Shown: positions 21,455 through 32,945, counted from the stretch's first letter. The stretch: DNA of 64,000 nucleotides from Pseudoips prasinana (GCA_951640165.1 OX621253.1:15456001-15520000); one strand, 5' to 3'. Numbers and translations: made by a program. The notes: a model not told the origin generated them from the sequence alone.

Positions 21455-22320
21455 TTAGGGTTCCGTAGCCAAATGGCAAAAAACGGAACCCTTATAGATT
21501 CATCATGTCTGTCTGTCTGTCCGTCCGTATGTAACAGCCACTTTTTTCCGAAACTATAAGAGCTGTACTATTGAAACTTGGTATGTAGATGTATTCAGTG
21601 AACCGCATTAAGATTTTTACACAAAAATAGAAAAAGAATGATAATTTTGGGAGGTCCCCTTACATAGAACTGAAACTCAATTTTTTTTTCATCGTACCCT
21701 TACCTGTGTGGTTTCTATGGATAGGTCATCAAAAATAATATTGAGGTTACTAAAATCATTTTTTTTAAACTGAATAGTTTGCGCGAGAGACACTTCCAAA
21801 GTGGTAAAATGAGTGTCCCCCCCCCCCCCCTGTAACTTCAAACATAAGAGAATGATAAAACAAAAAAATATATATGATGTACATTACCATGCAAACTAAC
21901 AACGAAAAACGAAATCTAGCAAGTAGTTTTTTTTAATACGTCATAAATCGTAAACCGCAATTTGTTTTCATTGACGGGCCTGTTGGCGTGGTTGGTAGAT
22001 ACGCTGCCTTTCACGCCGGAGGTCGTGGGTTCGATTCCCACCCGGGACAAATATTTGTGTGCATGAACATGTCTGTTTGTCCTGAGTCTGGGTGTAAATT
22101 ATCTATATAAGTATGTATTTACAAAAGAAAAATAGTATATGTAGTATATCAGTTATCTGGTTTCCATAGTACAAGTTCTGCTTAGTTTGGGATCAGATGA
22201 CCGTGTGTGAATAATGTCCCAGGATATTATTATTATATTATTATATATTTAATCAACTGAAATACTTGCTGCTACGGAACCCTTCATGGGCGAGTCCGAC
22301 TTGCACTTGGCTGTTTTTTT
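21455..22320. mobile_element. GGGTTCCGTA repeat (family F), interrupted by a SINE
   Basis: Starts agggttccgtagccaaatgg and ends ctgctacggaacccttcat, gcgagtccgacttgcac. A second copy lies at 60415-61085. This copy has a C-run at 21817-21830 where the other has an inverted duplication, and it carries a SINE (21971-22249) at a site that is empty in the other. Confidence 0.75.
21971..22249 (+). mobile_element. tRNA-derived SINE, family S2, full length
   Basis: A-box region gcgtggttggtagatacg, B box gggttcgattcccaccc, body gaacatgtctgtttgtcctg, 3' part gcttagtttgggatcagatg, and an (att)n tail. Its limits are confirmed by the uninterrupted family F copy near 61012. Confidence 0.88.
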
Positions 22321-22423
22321 TGTTTAGACTCAAACACAGCAAGATACAATTTGTTACTTTTCATTATATTTTTGGCACTTTTTGATTACTTACACGGCTA
22401 ATGTAAGCAATACTAATACTAAT

Positions 22424-22505
22424 GTACAGACGCCAGCACATCCAGCTACGCCAATCTGTCAAATTTCTTTTATAGATTTTCAAGTTTATCACATAACTAT
22501 AACAT
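22424..22505. mobile_element. MITE family M1, left part only
   Basis: gtacagacgccagcacatcc onward matches copies 5888-6028 and 59958-60101. The right inverted repeat is missing. Confidence 0.8.
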
Positions 22506-22978
22506 TGGACGTTCTATACTCCTTCAAATAAAAAATCTATTCAAATCGTTTTATGGAGTTATAAAGAAGCAAAATCCTCCTCAAAAAATTGAGAACATAC
22601 TTTTCCTTCATTTTGGAATCAGTTAAAAAGTACGGAATAATAATGTGATTCTAAGACAATTTTCCTTTATTTATCAAACCATTACTAAACTTATTTCCTT
22701 CTTCTAAAAATACTTAGTACTCGTCAACACGGTGAAACACTCATTCCATAAATCGTCACCCACTGACTAAACTCTGCAGCACACAGGCGAACGATCATAG
22801 CATCCAACCGTGAAATGAAAAGCGTACAAACCGTTACATGCAACTTCTGCACATATCCAGTAAATCAGTGGTTCTAAACTGGTGGTACGCAGACTAATTC
22901 CGTTTATTCTATTAGATATTCTTCTATATTTAAGTACATAGTTTCTTACTATTATTGTTTGTCTCGACACTTTGTAAC
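22506..22978. other. Unassigned stretch
   Basis: No supported feature. A 67-codon minus frame at 22767-22970 has no recognisable motif. Confidence 0.45.
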
Positions 22979-23100
22979 TAGCAACTAAGGGGAGAAGCGA
23001 GGTAGCCCCAACACAAGGATTTTTTAACTTACTGGGGCTGCCTCAATTTATGTAAAAGGATTATTTTTGAGACACAATAAACGTTTTTATTTTTATTTTA
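22979..23100 (+). repeat. Probable LINE 3' end
   Basis: Unique sequence ends with acacaataaacgtttttatt and a (TTTTA)n-type run, which fits a polyadenylation signal and LINE tail. Family not identified. Confidence 0.4.
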
Positions 23101-23457
23101 TATTCGAATGTGTGCAATGACAATATTTGACGTTTTCTTCATTATGTATATATGTAGCTGCATTTTATGAGTAAGGAAGCCAACAAATATAATTCCAGTG
23201 TGTCAAGAAGCTCATTACCAACTTTTTATATGATTAAAGCGATTACTAGCGTTTATTTTATTTTTAGGTTTTCGTAAGATATTTTAAAATTAAATAGAAT
23301 GACAAACATATGGCTTTAATTCAAGTTACAAAATCTGGATAATGAAGTTCTTGTCATAAAACGAAGCAAAGTTGAAGCAACACTCATACGCACAGAATAA
23401 AACGAAAAATACTGCATTTAATTTTTTTGAAATGTAGTTAAGTACTTACCACCATCA
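23101..23457. other. Unassigned stretch
   Basis: No supported feature. Confidence 0.5.
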
Positions 23458-23690
23458 GCATCCTCATGTCACCCGAATGAAGTCCACTGCTGGACAAAGG
23501 TCCAAAAAATCCACCATTTATTTTGGTGTGATATGCATAATGGCCACGCTTAGTAGACAGGTTTGGGATCGCAGCATGAAGGTAGAGAGACGCTGCTGCC
23601 CGACCTGTAGGAGATTCCCGCGTGACGAATTCTACACCCCATGAGATGAGACAGGGTGGTGATTTTCTTTGCCGTCAGCAACAAAATAAG
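23458..23690 (-). mobile_element. Non-autonomous RTE-A derivative
   Basis: The tail block gaagtccactgctggacaaa is followed directly by the 5' block (cttagtagacaggtttggga, gacgctgctgcccgacctgt). Same fusion as at 18438. Confidence 0.72.
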
Positions 23691-24289
23691 TAATATCCAA
23701 CAAACAGTAATACACTTAACACCTTTTTCCGAAACGTACATGACAGTTGGTATACCAATATTTAGATTGAATCATTACCAGCAGATGGCACTTTTTTCAA
23801 TTGTAGATTTTAGGCATATTCTGAAATCTTTGTTTTAGTAATAAATATTAAATGGCAGCATTTTATTGCTTATTACAATTTTAGCTTTTGTTTGTATTTC
23901 TAAGATACTGGTATCTAATACTACTAACTATGAATAAATTTATTCGTTTTTAATATAAGTCAATGTTCGTGTGTAATGTATATGTCTAAAAGATGTTACT
24001 TTTTTCTTTACATCATACATCCGACCGTTTAGAATGCACAAAGTTTAAGAGCCACTGATAGGTGTAATAATTGTGCGTTATGTGTGCGCTGCAAAATTAC
24101 TCCAATGTTTCCGAGCGGCATTTCTGTGCCAATTACTGTATTCAAAGCTATGAACTAAATTTCATTGTGGTTTACCCTATTCTTTTGGCAGTTTGAATAG
24201 AAAATATTGTATTTTCAGTTAATAATTATTATTGGCGAATATTTTCTAATGACCTAATATCCCACTAATTAATTCATTCATTCCTGATG
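23691..24289. other. Unassigned AT-rich stretch
   Basis: No supported feature. Confidence 0.5.
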
Positions 24290-24375
24290 TATGTCAGAGA
24301 TCTGCAAGTCACCCAGCAGCCCTCTGATAGGCGCCGATGGCTTGACGTACCGTAAAACACGGTGATTAGAACTTG
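24290..24375 (-). repeat. 5S-derived SINE tail fragment (diverged)
   Basis: cacccagcagccctctgata and a following cgatggcttgacgtacc resemble the middle part of the copies at 31856 and 60150, in reverse. The head is missing. Confidence 0.4.
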
Positions 24376-24404
24376 AGGGTTCAATAGACACAAGAACAAC
24401 ATTG

Positions 24405-24612
24405 TACTTTTGCAAATATCAGAATACCATCACCCTATGTCATCCCGTGGGGGCGTAAAATCGATCCGAGGGAATATCTAACAGAGGACGTGCAGCAGCA
24501 TCCTTGTGTGTACTCTGACCATCTTACTGCGATCGCCAAAGTGTCTGCCAAGCGTGGCGATTATGGCATATCCACCAAGATGATTCTTGGACTTCTCCAG
24601 CAGTGAACTTAA
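24405..24612 (+). mobile_element. Non-autonomous RTE-A derivative, plus orientation
   Basis: The 5' block in sense orientation (catcccgtgggggcgtaaaa, gaccatcttactgcgatcgc, ctgccaagcgtggcgattat) is joined to the 3' tail (ggacttctccagcagtgaac). Confidence 0.7.
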
Positions 24613-24760
24613 TTCAGCTGTAATGATGACTGTTCCTATTGCTATTCATACCCGTGGTTTCTATTCACTCCGTTTAACTGTTACCGTTCTCCGAAACACT
24701 TAGACATACATTAAAGAACTTTTACGGCCATCTAGCTATAGACATCGCGCCTAGTCTAGA

Positions 24761-25009
24761 TCACCGTAGCCTAGTTGGTAGTGCTCCTGCCTACGAAGCT
24801 GGTGGTCCTGGGTTCGAATCCCGGTAAGTGCAAATATTTGTGTGATGAGCACTAATATTTGTTTCTGAGTCATGGATGTTTTCTATGTATATAAGTATTT
24901 ATCTATCTATATAAGTATGTATATCGTCGCCTGGTACCCATAGTACAAGCTTTACTTAGTTTGGGGCTAGGATGATCTGTGTGACATTGTCCCCAGATAT
25001 AAAAAAAAA
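24761..25009 (+). mobile_element. tRNA-derived SINE, family S1, full length
   Basis: The head tcaccgtagcctagttggta (A box) and gggttcgaatcccgg (B box) are followed by gcaaatatttgtgtgatgag and the 3' part tggggctaggatgatctgtg, with a short poly(A) at 25001-25009. Near-identical copies at 34590-34830 and, reversed, at 35478-35722. Confidence 0.92.
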
Positions 25010-25264
25010 GAGTCAGTATATGAAAAAATATGGTACTCAGGTAAGAAAATCTGAATTCCTATTGGCTATTACGGAGTACAAAGTACTTTGACTTGGCTCG
25101 TTGGTCTCGTAGTATCGTATACAGCAGATAATGAAGGTACTTCGCTGGGGAATTAATTCGCCAGTCGAGTCCAACAAGCGTTATTAGAATATTTCAAAAT
25201 TTAACAATTGTGATTGTTAATTTATAGGAACGGAAACGATATATGTGTAGGTAGCATATATATT

Positions 25265-25505
25265 ATTAGGAGTACGCAGAGACAACGGATTTCCATTTGT
25301 TACAATCTTGGCACACCTCTTTTGCCTCGTTTGCTACCATATGTATGTATATCTTCATACATGCTCGCCGGTTTTGGATAATTTTGACCATGCTTTTCTT
25401 AAGAACATCTCTGATTTGGTCAGAGAATCTTCAGAGGACTTCCTCTTCCGGTGCAAATCACACAGGCCAAGTATACGTTTGATGTCAATCTTCTTTCATT
25501 CAACC
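25265..25505 (-). pseudogene. RTE-B LINE 3' fragment
   Basis: A diverged second copy of the C-terminal region seen at 16535-17086: cagagacaacggatttccat, tacatgctcgccggtttt and atttggtcagagaat align in order. Frameshifts break the minus-strand reading frame. The plus-strand open frames here are shadows. Confidence 0.8.
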
Positions 25506-26024
25506 ATCAGAAACATATTTATTTCAGTTAATCAAAACATCTAACATTGATTCTTTGCTTTTTCTTTTGTTTGCTTTCTCTTAATTTTCTGTGCCCGACA
25601 GGGTCCATGATTAATTTAATAACTAATTATATCACCGTCTGCAACACATGGAATACAATAAAATAAAATTTTACAATGCCCATTAAAGGTAACTATTATT
25701 TATTAATAAGGAAATGCTTTGGAATGCGTTAAATAGTCCATTTGCCGCCATCAAGCCACTTGAACTATGTAGTCTGTACGTGAATTATTTAACCCTCATT
25801 GCGACGCCATTTGAGTATAAAATACATTTTCATCACCCCATCTCGTAAAGAGCATTTTTACTCTTCGATATCTGAGTGGAAAAGTCGTCTTTATCCTCTA
25901 GAGGTTAAAGTAAATTGGAATTTAGAACATCGTGTGCACCAAGTTTGTGAATGCAAAATATCAGTAAACCTATTTACTTCTACCTCTACAGTGCCAAATT
26001 TAACTAACAATTTTTTTAATTTAT
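25506..26024. other. Unassigned stretch
   Basis: No supported feature. Confidence 0.5.
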
Positions 26025-26095
26025 TAACAACTAAGAGGCCTTTTTCCAGCAGTGGACGTCTTTTGGCTGATATGATGATGATGATGATGATTAAA
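26025..26095 (+). repeat. RTE-A 3' tail fragment with (TGA)n
   Basis: ttccagcagtggacgtcttt followed by ggctgatatgatgatgatga is the 3' end of the RTE-A family in sense orientation. Confidence 0.85.
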
Positions 26096-26669
26096 AACTA
26101 AGACTCGGAACCTTCTTGGTGTACTTTTTTAAATTGTTTTGTGCAATATTACTGCTCTATTACACTCAAACTGTAGCAACGTTACTTTTAGTTTTTTTTT
26201 TTATTATACTTAAGTATTATTTACTGTAATTTAAAGATTGTCCTGTAATATTTAGGTACATATCATAATATAGTAATTAATACCTAAACTGATATAAAAG
26301 TATTTATGATAAGATTTTTTTTCGCATTTAATCATTTCCTCTCTGAGGTGTGATGAATAGTTACGTGTTGCACTCGAGTGCAAAGATTTTTCACCTTGTG
26401 CTCTTTTGATTTCCTCGCTACTACTTACTTCGCTCAGGATTGTAATTTTAGAATCCTTTGCTTGCTCGGTTATCAAAATTGAGCAAATTTTGACGCAACT
26501 TTGCACTCTTGTATAACAAATAACTATTATTTATTTTATTTAATATGGTAGTGTACATATCTTAATACTGTCCCTAATTGTAAGTCACTAGAAGGATGGC
26601 ACCGTAACGATTCATTTTTTCAATTTTTCTACGGAACCCACAAATATAACTTGCGTCAAGCGGATTAGA
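26096..26669. other. Unassigned stretch
   Basis: An 84-codon minus frame at 26252-26506 overlaps a block (gttgcactcgagtgcaaaga, tttgctcggttatc) that looks repeat-like. Not accepted as a gene. Confidence 0.4.
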
Positions 26670-26785
26670 TGTACACTCGGCTACATATCAAGCTACACAT
26701 TTCCAAATTAAGCTGATCTCTCATTGTATTGAAATCCTATACAACGCGGAATCAGCTTATACTGGAAATATATAGCCGTGTGTAC
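26670..26785. mobile_element. MITE-like element with imperfect inverted ends
   Basis: gtacactcggctaca at the left and its partner tatagccgtgtgtac at the right, followed inward by aattaagctgatct / aatcagcttata. 116 bases. Single copy here. Confidence 0.65.
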
Positions 26786-27854
26786 CTGTAATGTTATTAC
26801 CTACTGAGTTTCTATTTCAATAAACCAAAAAAAAAATTAACTCTATTTCGATTGTTTACTATAAAATACAGAAATTCAATAAAACAAGCTCCTCCTGGAC
26901 TAACCTAACTAACAGCTTGTATATTAGGGAGACGAAACTTAAATAAAAAAATAATGTCAGATCAGTGGTAACACTTGCTCTAGAAAGCCGCCCTTACTAC
27001 CTACAGAATAGATATAGCTATATTTTTTTAGTATTTTATAAAGTAAGACCTCTTTAAACAATAAACTTACAAGTAGGTAGTTGAAGAAAATCAGTCACTT
27101 TGCGCGAGTCACTAAAACGAGGCAAATAAAAACAATTCTACTTTAGACCCCGCCCTTGGCATTGAGCCAGTAATCAGTGTTGCTACTGTATTTTTATCAC
27201 AAATGGCACAAATACTTAAAGTAAGTAATAATTTAATATACGAATAAATCTCAGAACTCTAATTTATTTAGTGGAAAAGCGATCGGGCAATAAGGTCCAG
27301 AACGAAATAGAAATGATGATTTTTTTTTCCAGAAATTACCACATCAAGGGATGTTTAGTAAGGGCTGGTCAATCGTGAGAAATGTGCGATTGCGTATGCT
27401 TATATGAGAGGCTTTGACTGCAAATGTGCCAGCGTGTACATAAAAAAAATTTCGTTATAAAATAATATCCTTAACTTTTACTTTCGTACCAATAATATCG
27501 AATATAACATTCAATAATCAGATTAAAAACAAACTTGCAAACAACTTCGTAACTTTCACACATCGTTTTCGCATAGATTATATGGTTTTCTAGGCCCCTA
27601 TGTATATAGTATGGCAAACAAACTCAGAAATAAAAAATACGAGTTAAATCTAAATTAATTAAATGGCTACTTACTCTATCATACGATGACACAGAAAAAC
27701 TAATTACTAGTACCCTTTAAATATTTATAACTTAATAACATATGAAAATCTTAATAAGTTTTTAGTGAACACATCGATTATCAAACTATCCACATTGCAT
27801 TTCTATATACACGTTTTCGCATCCCACACACTTACACGTTCATAAATACACCCC
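26786..27854. other. Unassigned AT-rich stretch
   Basis: No supported feature in about 1.07 kb. Confidence 0.5.
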
Positions 27855-28025
27855 ACAAAGAATCCGGAGAGCCTGGAGTTCTGTAGTACAGGTTTCGACC
27901 TAGTTCAGACTCCAGACTTTCACAAGAATTATCCATTACTGTAAAATTATTCAAAATTTACAAATAGCTATACTTGTTGTTCCTTATGAAAAGTAAATAA
28001 ATCATTTTTATTATTATTATTATAC
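27855..28025 (+). repeat. Probable LINE 3' UTR with (ATT)n tail
   Basis: The block agttctgtagtacaggtttc then gacctagttcagactccag precedes agtaaataaatcatttttat and (tta)n. The order is that of a LINE 3' end. Clade not determined. Confidence 0.5.
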
Positions 28026-28619
28026 TTATCAAGAAATAAACTAAAAAGGAATGTTTGTCCGTCGGCACCCTTTTCGTTAGCCCTTTTTATCTACAAAATA
28101 AAATCCGACTCAAACGCGCTAAAGTTGCAACACTGTCAGTAAGTTTTCAGGGTCAATGTCTGTAATATTACTTTGTTTGTCGTTTTTTTTCTGAGCACAT
28201 TATGTTTCAGAGCTCACTTTGTCATGCCAAAGAATGCTTTACGATACTTATAGGGCTTTAACGATAAGGAAATCCCGTAAAACTCCCATGCGGAAGTTTT
28301 AACTACTCATTGATCCCCATTTTGTAAATACGCGTCATAAATACTAACAGCATCGATGGGAATTATAGTAGGTACATGTTGCCTTTAAATTTGGCTTATG
28401 TCAGTAAATATGGAACTTGACATTTATTTCGACGTCGTAACACTTTCCGTTTGCTTAACTTACTTTTACCATTCTTCTGCGATCATGCCAATATATGGCT
28501 GACGTTGCTGTGTTATTAATACACCAGCAAAATGCATCGCTTTTTGATTTTGCATAATTATGTTTATCATTCTTCATATCTTTTTATTATTTATATAATT
28601 TATATTTTTTGTAAACTTC
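28026..28619. other. Unassigned stretch
   Basis: No supported feature. Confidence 0.5.
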
Positions 28620-28805
28620 AAACTTTAAATGGCTTTTATGTTATGCAAGAAGACTGGCTCCTAAGACACATGAACATAAACCTAGTTTAGGGGTCACGGT
28701 ATTCACCTTTTACAAAATATTGTATTAAGTCTTGTTTTGTAGTCTTATTATCTTGAATTGTAAAATGCAGGCCTTTGGAAAATAAAGAAATTATTATTAT
28801 TATCA
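28620..28805 (+). repeat. Probable LINE 3' UTR with (TTA)n tail
   Basis: Unique sequence ends ggaaaataaagaaattatta with AATAAAG and a (tta)n run, the usual close of an insect LINE. Confidence 0.45.
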
Positions 28806-28894
28806 TGTATTCCTTTAAGAGTTCAATTTACGAGGGCTGCTTACTAGAATCCTGCAGTTGAATCATTGGCGAAATGTAGTCAGTCACGACCACT

Positions 28895-29075
28895 GGCCCT
28901 CAATATCTGGTTTGGCAGTCTAAAGCCGACTGCTAAGCCAGAGTAAAGCCGTCGGTCCTGTACCTGGCTCTTTCCGGTCGTCTCACTAGATCTCCCATCG
29001 GATTATAATGCCCCTGTGTTTGCGCACTTACTTGGGTATAATAATATGTACCGCGCAAATGAATAGTCAGCGTTG
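28895..29075 (+). repeat. SL SINE fragment
   Basis: taaagccgtcggtcctgtac, ctctttccggtcgtctcac and tgtttgcgcacttacttggg match the SL body in sense orientation. Confidence 0.6.
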
Positions 29076-29284
29076 AGATTTGCCACCGTGGTCAAATTCG
29101 ACCAAGAAGATATTATTATTATATGACCTTTACTTCACCTTTAACAGACTACTTTTGGATCTAAAAACCATGGTGTTGGTAGATCTAAAGAAAATATGTG
29201 CAAATGGGGTTAGATTCCCACATCACAAAAAATCAGAGCATGTGGCGTATCCCCCAAAGTATGGCCTATAGTTAGTTGGGCGAA

Positions 29285-29490
29285 GTATGGCCTATATACA
29301 TATCTGTTGTGTCTGGGCCTCGGAGAGCACGTAAAGCCGTCGGTCCTGTACCTGATATCTTTTCGGTCGTGTCGTTAGTCGCCCCATAGGATCATGAGAG
29401 TGATGGAATAGGAAATGTGTAGATCCATTGCGACTGGCTGCCGTAGCCAAAAGTCGGCTAAGAGAACATTATTTATTATTATTATTTTGT
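29285..29490 (+). repeat. SL SINE fragment
   Basis: ctcggagagcacgtaaagcc, gtcggtcctgtacctgatat and aggatcatgagagtgatgga follow the SL order. It ends in (att)n at about 29467. Confidence 0.6.
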
Positions 29491-29725
29491 CCCTCCTGAC
29501 CCCGTTTGCTCCCTTCAAGAAGTGTTCAACTAATGCTGTCACTGATACCGAATGTAGGGCGGGTAAAAAGTATATCTTACCACTGATACTATAAAAAAAG
29601 ATAACAATGATATCTAAGAGTATTTGGATTTCCCACCCTATGTAAGGCAATCTCTTGAAGCTCAACTGAAGATTTTCAGGGCCTGCGCATGCAGATAAAT
29701 GTACACATAATAAAAACTGACCAAG

Positions 29726-30276
29726 TGTGAGTTCTCGCGCACGAAGGGTTCCGTACATCAATAAAAACGACAAAATTCACGTATGTTTTATGGGAGCCCC
29801 CTTAAATATTTGTTTTATTTTTATTGAAATATTTATTTTAAAAGTGAATTTATAACTTAATATTCTGTGAATATTTCAAGAGTGTTGCTGTTATCAATAT
29901 CGAGCAAAAAAAAAAATAACGTTTGTGGTATAGGAGCCCACTTAATTATTTATTTTATCCTGTCTTTTTAGTATTTGTTGTTATAGCGGCGATAGACATA
30001 CATTATTGTGAAAATTACAACTGTCTAATTAGCATGGTTCATGAACAGCCCGCAACCACCGCAAACTTTTCTTGTCAGGCCTGCGGCAGGCTATGTCGCT
30101 CTCGCATCGGTTTGTTTAGCCACAATAAGAAATGTCTCTCAGACAATGCACTGTAAATCGTCTGTAACAGACGGCAAAGGCCAAATATATATGAACAGCC
30201 CGGTGGCAAACAGACAGATTGACAGCAGACAGTCTTAGTAATAGGATCCTTTTGATAGGGAACCCTAAAAACGACA
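29726..30276. repeat. GGGTTCCGTA-type repeat (family G), interrupted
   Basis: gagttctcgcgcacgaaggg and tccgtacatcaataaaaacg open the unit; tatttgttgttatagcgg and agtcttagtaataggatcc lie further on. It contains an inserted LINE fragment (30053-30190). A partial internal repetition of the 'gggagccc..cttaaat' block is visible at 29790 and 29935. Family G differs from family F in its interior. Confidence 0.6.
30053..30190 (+). pseudogene. LINE C-terminal zinc-finger fragment with 12-bp target duplication
   Basis: The 138-base insert lies between two copies of atgaacagcccg (30041-30052 and 30191-30202). It encodes NFSCQACGRLCRSRIGLF followed by SHNKKC and a stop, a C2H2-like motif that ends the proteins of some RTE/CR1-type LINEs. 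Only the extreme 3' end was inserted, so it has no function of its own. The host repeat reads through on both sides, which defines the insertion exactly. Confidence 0.8.
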
Positions 30277-30420
30277 TCACAAGTTTTTATAACACAAACT
30301 TTTCCCAAAACGCTACTTTATTATACATACTCCAACTTCGGGACAACTTTATGAATACGATAATAAAATATCAGTCAAAATAAACCCTTGAAAGCTCCTT
30401 GATCCAAATACTAGACACAG

Positions 30421-30660
30421 CTATATTTTTGTGTAATCATATACGCTTTCGATTTCACGTAATAATTCTAGTGCTGGCGCGGAGTAGTTCCACACAAAGA
30501 CTGAGCTCCCGTGACGAATAAATTCTCTGACAGACATCACTTTGGAAACCATTTCAAAGATTGCAAAGATGTTAAAAGGGGTGCCAGATGAATCTGTACG
30601 AGTATTGTATGTATGATGTATTACGTAATCAGATATTGATAACCAAAAACATACTGACAT
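30421..30660 (-). CDS. Unidentified open frame, protein-like but unassigned
   Basis: 79 codons from ATG at 30660. The composition looks more protein-like than the surrounding noise (FAIFEMVSKVMSVREFI, APALELLREIESV), but I recognise no family. There is no splice context that I can defend, no repeat match in the window, and no neighbour that would explain it. It may be an exon fragment, an unrecognised transposon piece or chance. Treat as a candidate only. Confidence 0.15.
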   Translation of the reverse strand: MSVCFWLSISDYVIHHTYNTRTDSSGTPFNIFAIFEMVSKVMSVREFIRHGSSVFVWNYSAPALELLREIESVYDYTKI

Positions 30661-30734
30661 ACATTACATACACTGATTTAAGAATGTATTATTATGTATT
30701 TTTTATTTCTTCTTAAAAAAGACAACGCCCGCAT

Positions 30735-30912
30735 TAGGGAATTTAATCCCTGTGTTGCGGAGTACTTTACAAACATATAATAGACGGACACAAATAATAT
30801 CCAGACTCAGAACAAATATTTATGGGTCACACAAATAGTTGTCCGGCGCGGGAATCAAACCCGTGACATAAAGTGGCGAGGTGACTGTCTAAGCCGCTGC
30901 GCCACACGTGCA
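30735..30912 (-). mobile_element. tRNA-derived SINE, family S3
   Basis: The head on minus is GTGGCGCAGCGGCTTAGAC (A box) with GGGTTTGATTCCCG (B box) at about 30850. The tail on plus is cgcattagggaatttaatcc. Related copies: 56343-56525 and 61190-61385. Confidence 0.82.
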
Positions 30913-31044
30913 AAAGTGTATTTATAGAATATTAGAAGTCATTATTCAGGGCGTTCTTGGACATTAACAGAAAGAAAATTACATTTATGTATTAAAACTG
31001 CTTAGTAAAATGAAAACAATTTACTACATTAAAATAAATATTTT

Positions 31045-31265
31045 TCTTATTAAATAAAAACGTCTTTATTCACATAGACTTTAAAAGGCACTTGTAAATA
31101 GTCAGAACATGAATAGTATTATAATTTAACTATAGATATTTAATTCTAGGTACAAGTAGATTATTCGATGGTGATTTATTTTGTTCAAGTAAAATATTAT
31201 TTAATTTACGACAACAATGCCTTAGTCAAATAGGTAGTTCTTAAGTTATTGTCAAATTAGTTATA
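31045..31265 (-). repeat. LINE-J 3' end
   Basis: tctttattcacatagacttt, gtaaatagtcagaacatg and ttattgtcaaattag recur in order at 35095 and 58655. The start on plus is the element's 3' end in reverse. Confidence 0.7.
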
Positions 31266-31319
31266 GTAGGTTTTTTTTAATAAATTTTAAAATTTAATAA
31301 AAAATAAATATATATATAC

Positions 31320-31510
31320 AAAAACCTAATGCACCATCTTTGGAGGTCAATAAAATGTTCGGCATCGCTTCGATTTAGCATCGTCCCCATGATGCTGGCA
31401 ACCTTGCCACGCTTCGCTGTCCAATAAATTGGCCAGCCGTCTGGTCACAGATATTTCGCGGAAACCCACGCTCTTGCATCCCATGGTTCTTGTTTTGTTC
31501 TACGCCGCAA
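31320..31510. other. GC-richer unidentified block
   Basis: The minus strand reads a short protein-like string (GKVASIMGTMLNRSDAEHF) inside a broken frame, which suggests an old LINE coding fragment. I cannot name the family. Confidence 0.3.
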
Positions 31511-31711
31511 ATGAGACACAAATAGTTTAATATCTACAAAAATAATATAGGTTTTATCATAGTAAAGTAGACAAATATGTATTGTTATAGAAACGATGGA
31601 CAAAACGTTTGAAATCAGTCCAGTAATATCATGTTTAGTTCCGCACGGAAGGTTAACTTTTTAACACTTGCTTAGCACAAAGGCACTACCAGTTATAGGG
31701 GAACAGTAAAT

Positions 31712-31743
31712 CCACCCATTATCCTAGTGAGGATAATGGGTGG
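31712..31743. repeat. Perfect hairpin, 14-base arms, 4-base loop
   Basis: ccacccattatcct / aggataatgggtgg around agtg. Confidence 0.9.
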
Positions 31744-31855
31744 GAGTAACTGTATAAAATATTGAATTGTCATCGTTCCTTAATAAGTATGCCAAATTTC
31801 TAGTTAATCCGACGTTTTGAAGGACGTCATAAATCATGTTTATCATACTTACTTA

Positions 31856-32070
31856 TCGTATGGGCAGTGGTTACCCTAGTGTCAAGAGTTGTTCAAGCCA
31901 CCCAGTAGGCCTCTGACATGACTTAACGACTGTTATCTAATGACTACAACCGGGACCGACAGCTTAACGTGCCCTCCGAAGCACGGAGACGCTCAGAAAT
32001 TCTATATCTATGGACTGACCGCAAACTTAGTCGTTTAACCTCGCCAATCAGTTACGGACCGCTAAGAGCA
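31856..32070 (-). mobile_element. 5S-rRNA-derived SINE, near full length
   Basis: On minus the head reads GGCGAGGTTAAACGACTAAG and GCGGTCAGTCCATAGAT, corresponding to the 3' half of 5S rRNA (the internal promoter region: GGTTAAGCA.., GGATGGGTGACC type). The body shares ctccgaagcacggagacgct and ccacccagtaggcctctgac with the copies at 34372 and 60150. Confidence 0.78.
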
Positions 32071-32879
32071 TACTAACTTAAATTAATTATATTAAATTAT
32101 AAAAACGATTATTCCGAAGATTCTCTCACCTTAGCAATACGATGGTATAGAACCCTTCCAACTTGGATATGGCCGGTCATTTAAAGAGTAGTTTTTTGCC
32201 TTGAGATCTAGTATAATATTATGTACTGTCAAGGTTGATTTTGTTATTCCAGCCTCGTTGCTACGACTTTGCGGTTGCGTACTATCAATAGGTGATTTAT
32301 TGAGGTTCTATTTGTCGTCGGGACTTTTTATTGTGGATCATTGGAGCGCGGACCACTACGCACTATCCCGGCAAACGTTGAAACGTGCCTCGCATCATAT
32401 GAGGCCAGCCCTTGAGTCTATACTTTCAACATGTTCTTGTGACGACTACAGTGGCGAGTGATCCATATAACACGATAGTTTCGGCTTTACCTTTTATTAT
32501 TAAATTAAGAAAAATTTTTAGTGAGACATTAGTTGTCACGCTCCGAATATAAAAAGGATTGCAGCTGGAGTCACACACCAAAGGTTATGATGCACCATAC
32601 TGACGTGTTCAGTTTTGTTATTCAATCAACTAAATCTTGGAAAATATTAATCCCTTCCTGTATGAATTTGGAATATTTAAAAAACTGCGCTAGGTTTGTA
32701 GATCATTATATTTCCCTGTAATATCAAATAAACATAAATCAACAGTAATTGATAAAGTTTACATTCAATTACAGAGCAAAAAAAGGATTTTTATGAGAAA
32801 AAATTATATTTTTGCGCCTGATATGGTAAGGATATGTTTCTTGGTGTAGGAAGCGCAAGACCACTAACTGTGGATATCT
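32071..32879. other. Unassigned stretch
   Basis: An 86-codon plus frame at 32201-32461 has no recognisable motif. Not called. Confidence 0.4.
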
Positions 32880-32945
32880 TTACGGGGAGGCCTATAGGCC
32901 TAAGTCCAGTAGTGGACATCTTTCAGCTGAAATGATCATGATGAT
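32880..32945 (+). repeat. RTE-A 3' tail fragment
   Basis: cctaagtccagtagtggaca and tttcagctgaaatgatcatg are the RTE-A tail in sense orientation. Confidence 0.7.

Noticed and set aside
24761..24840. tRNA gene
   Set aside because: A and B boxes are present, but the sequence repeats with the same SINE body at 34590 and 35478, and no full cloverleaf is evident.
29375..29773. 132-codon minus frame
   Set aside because: Composed of SL SINE and GGGTTCCGTA repeat sequence read backwards.
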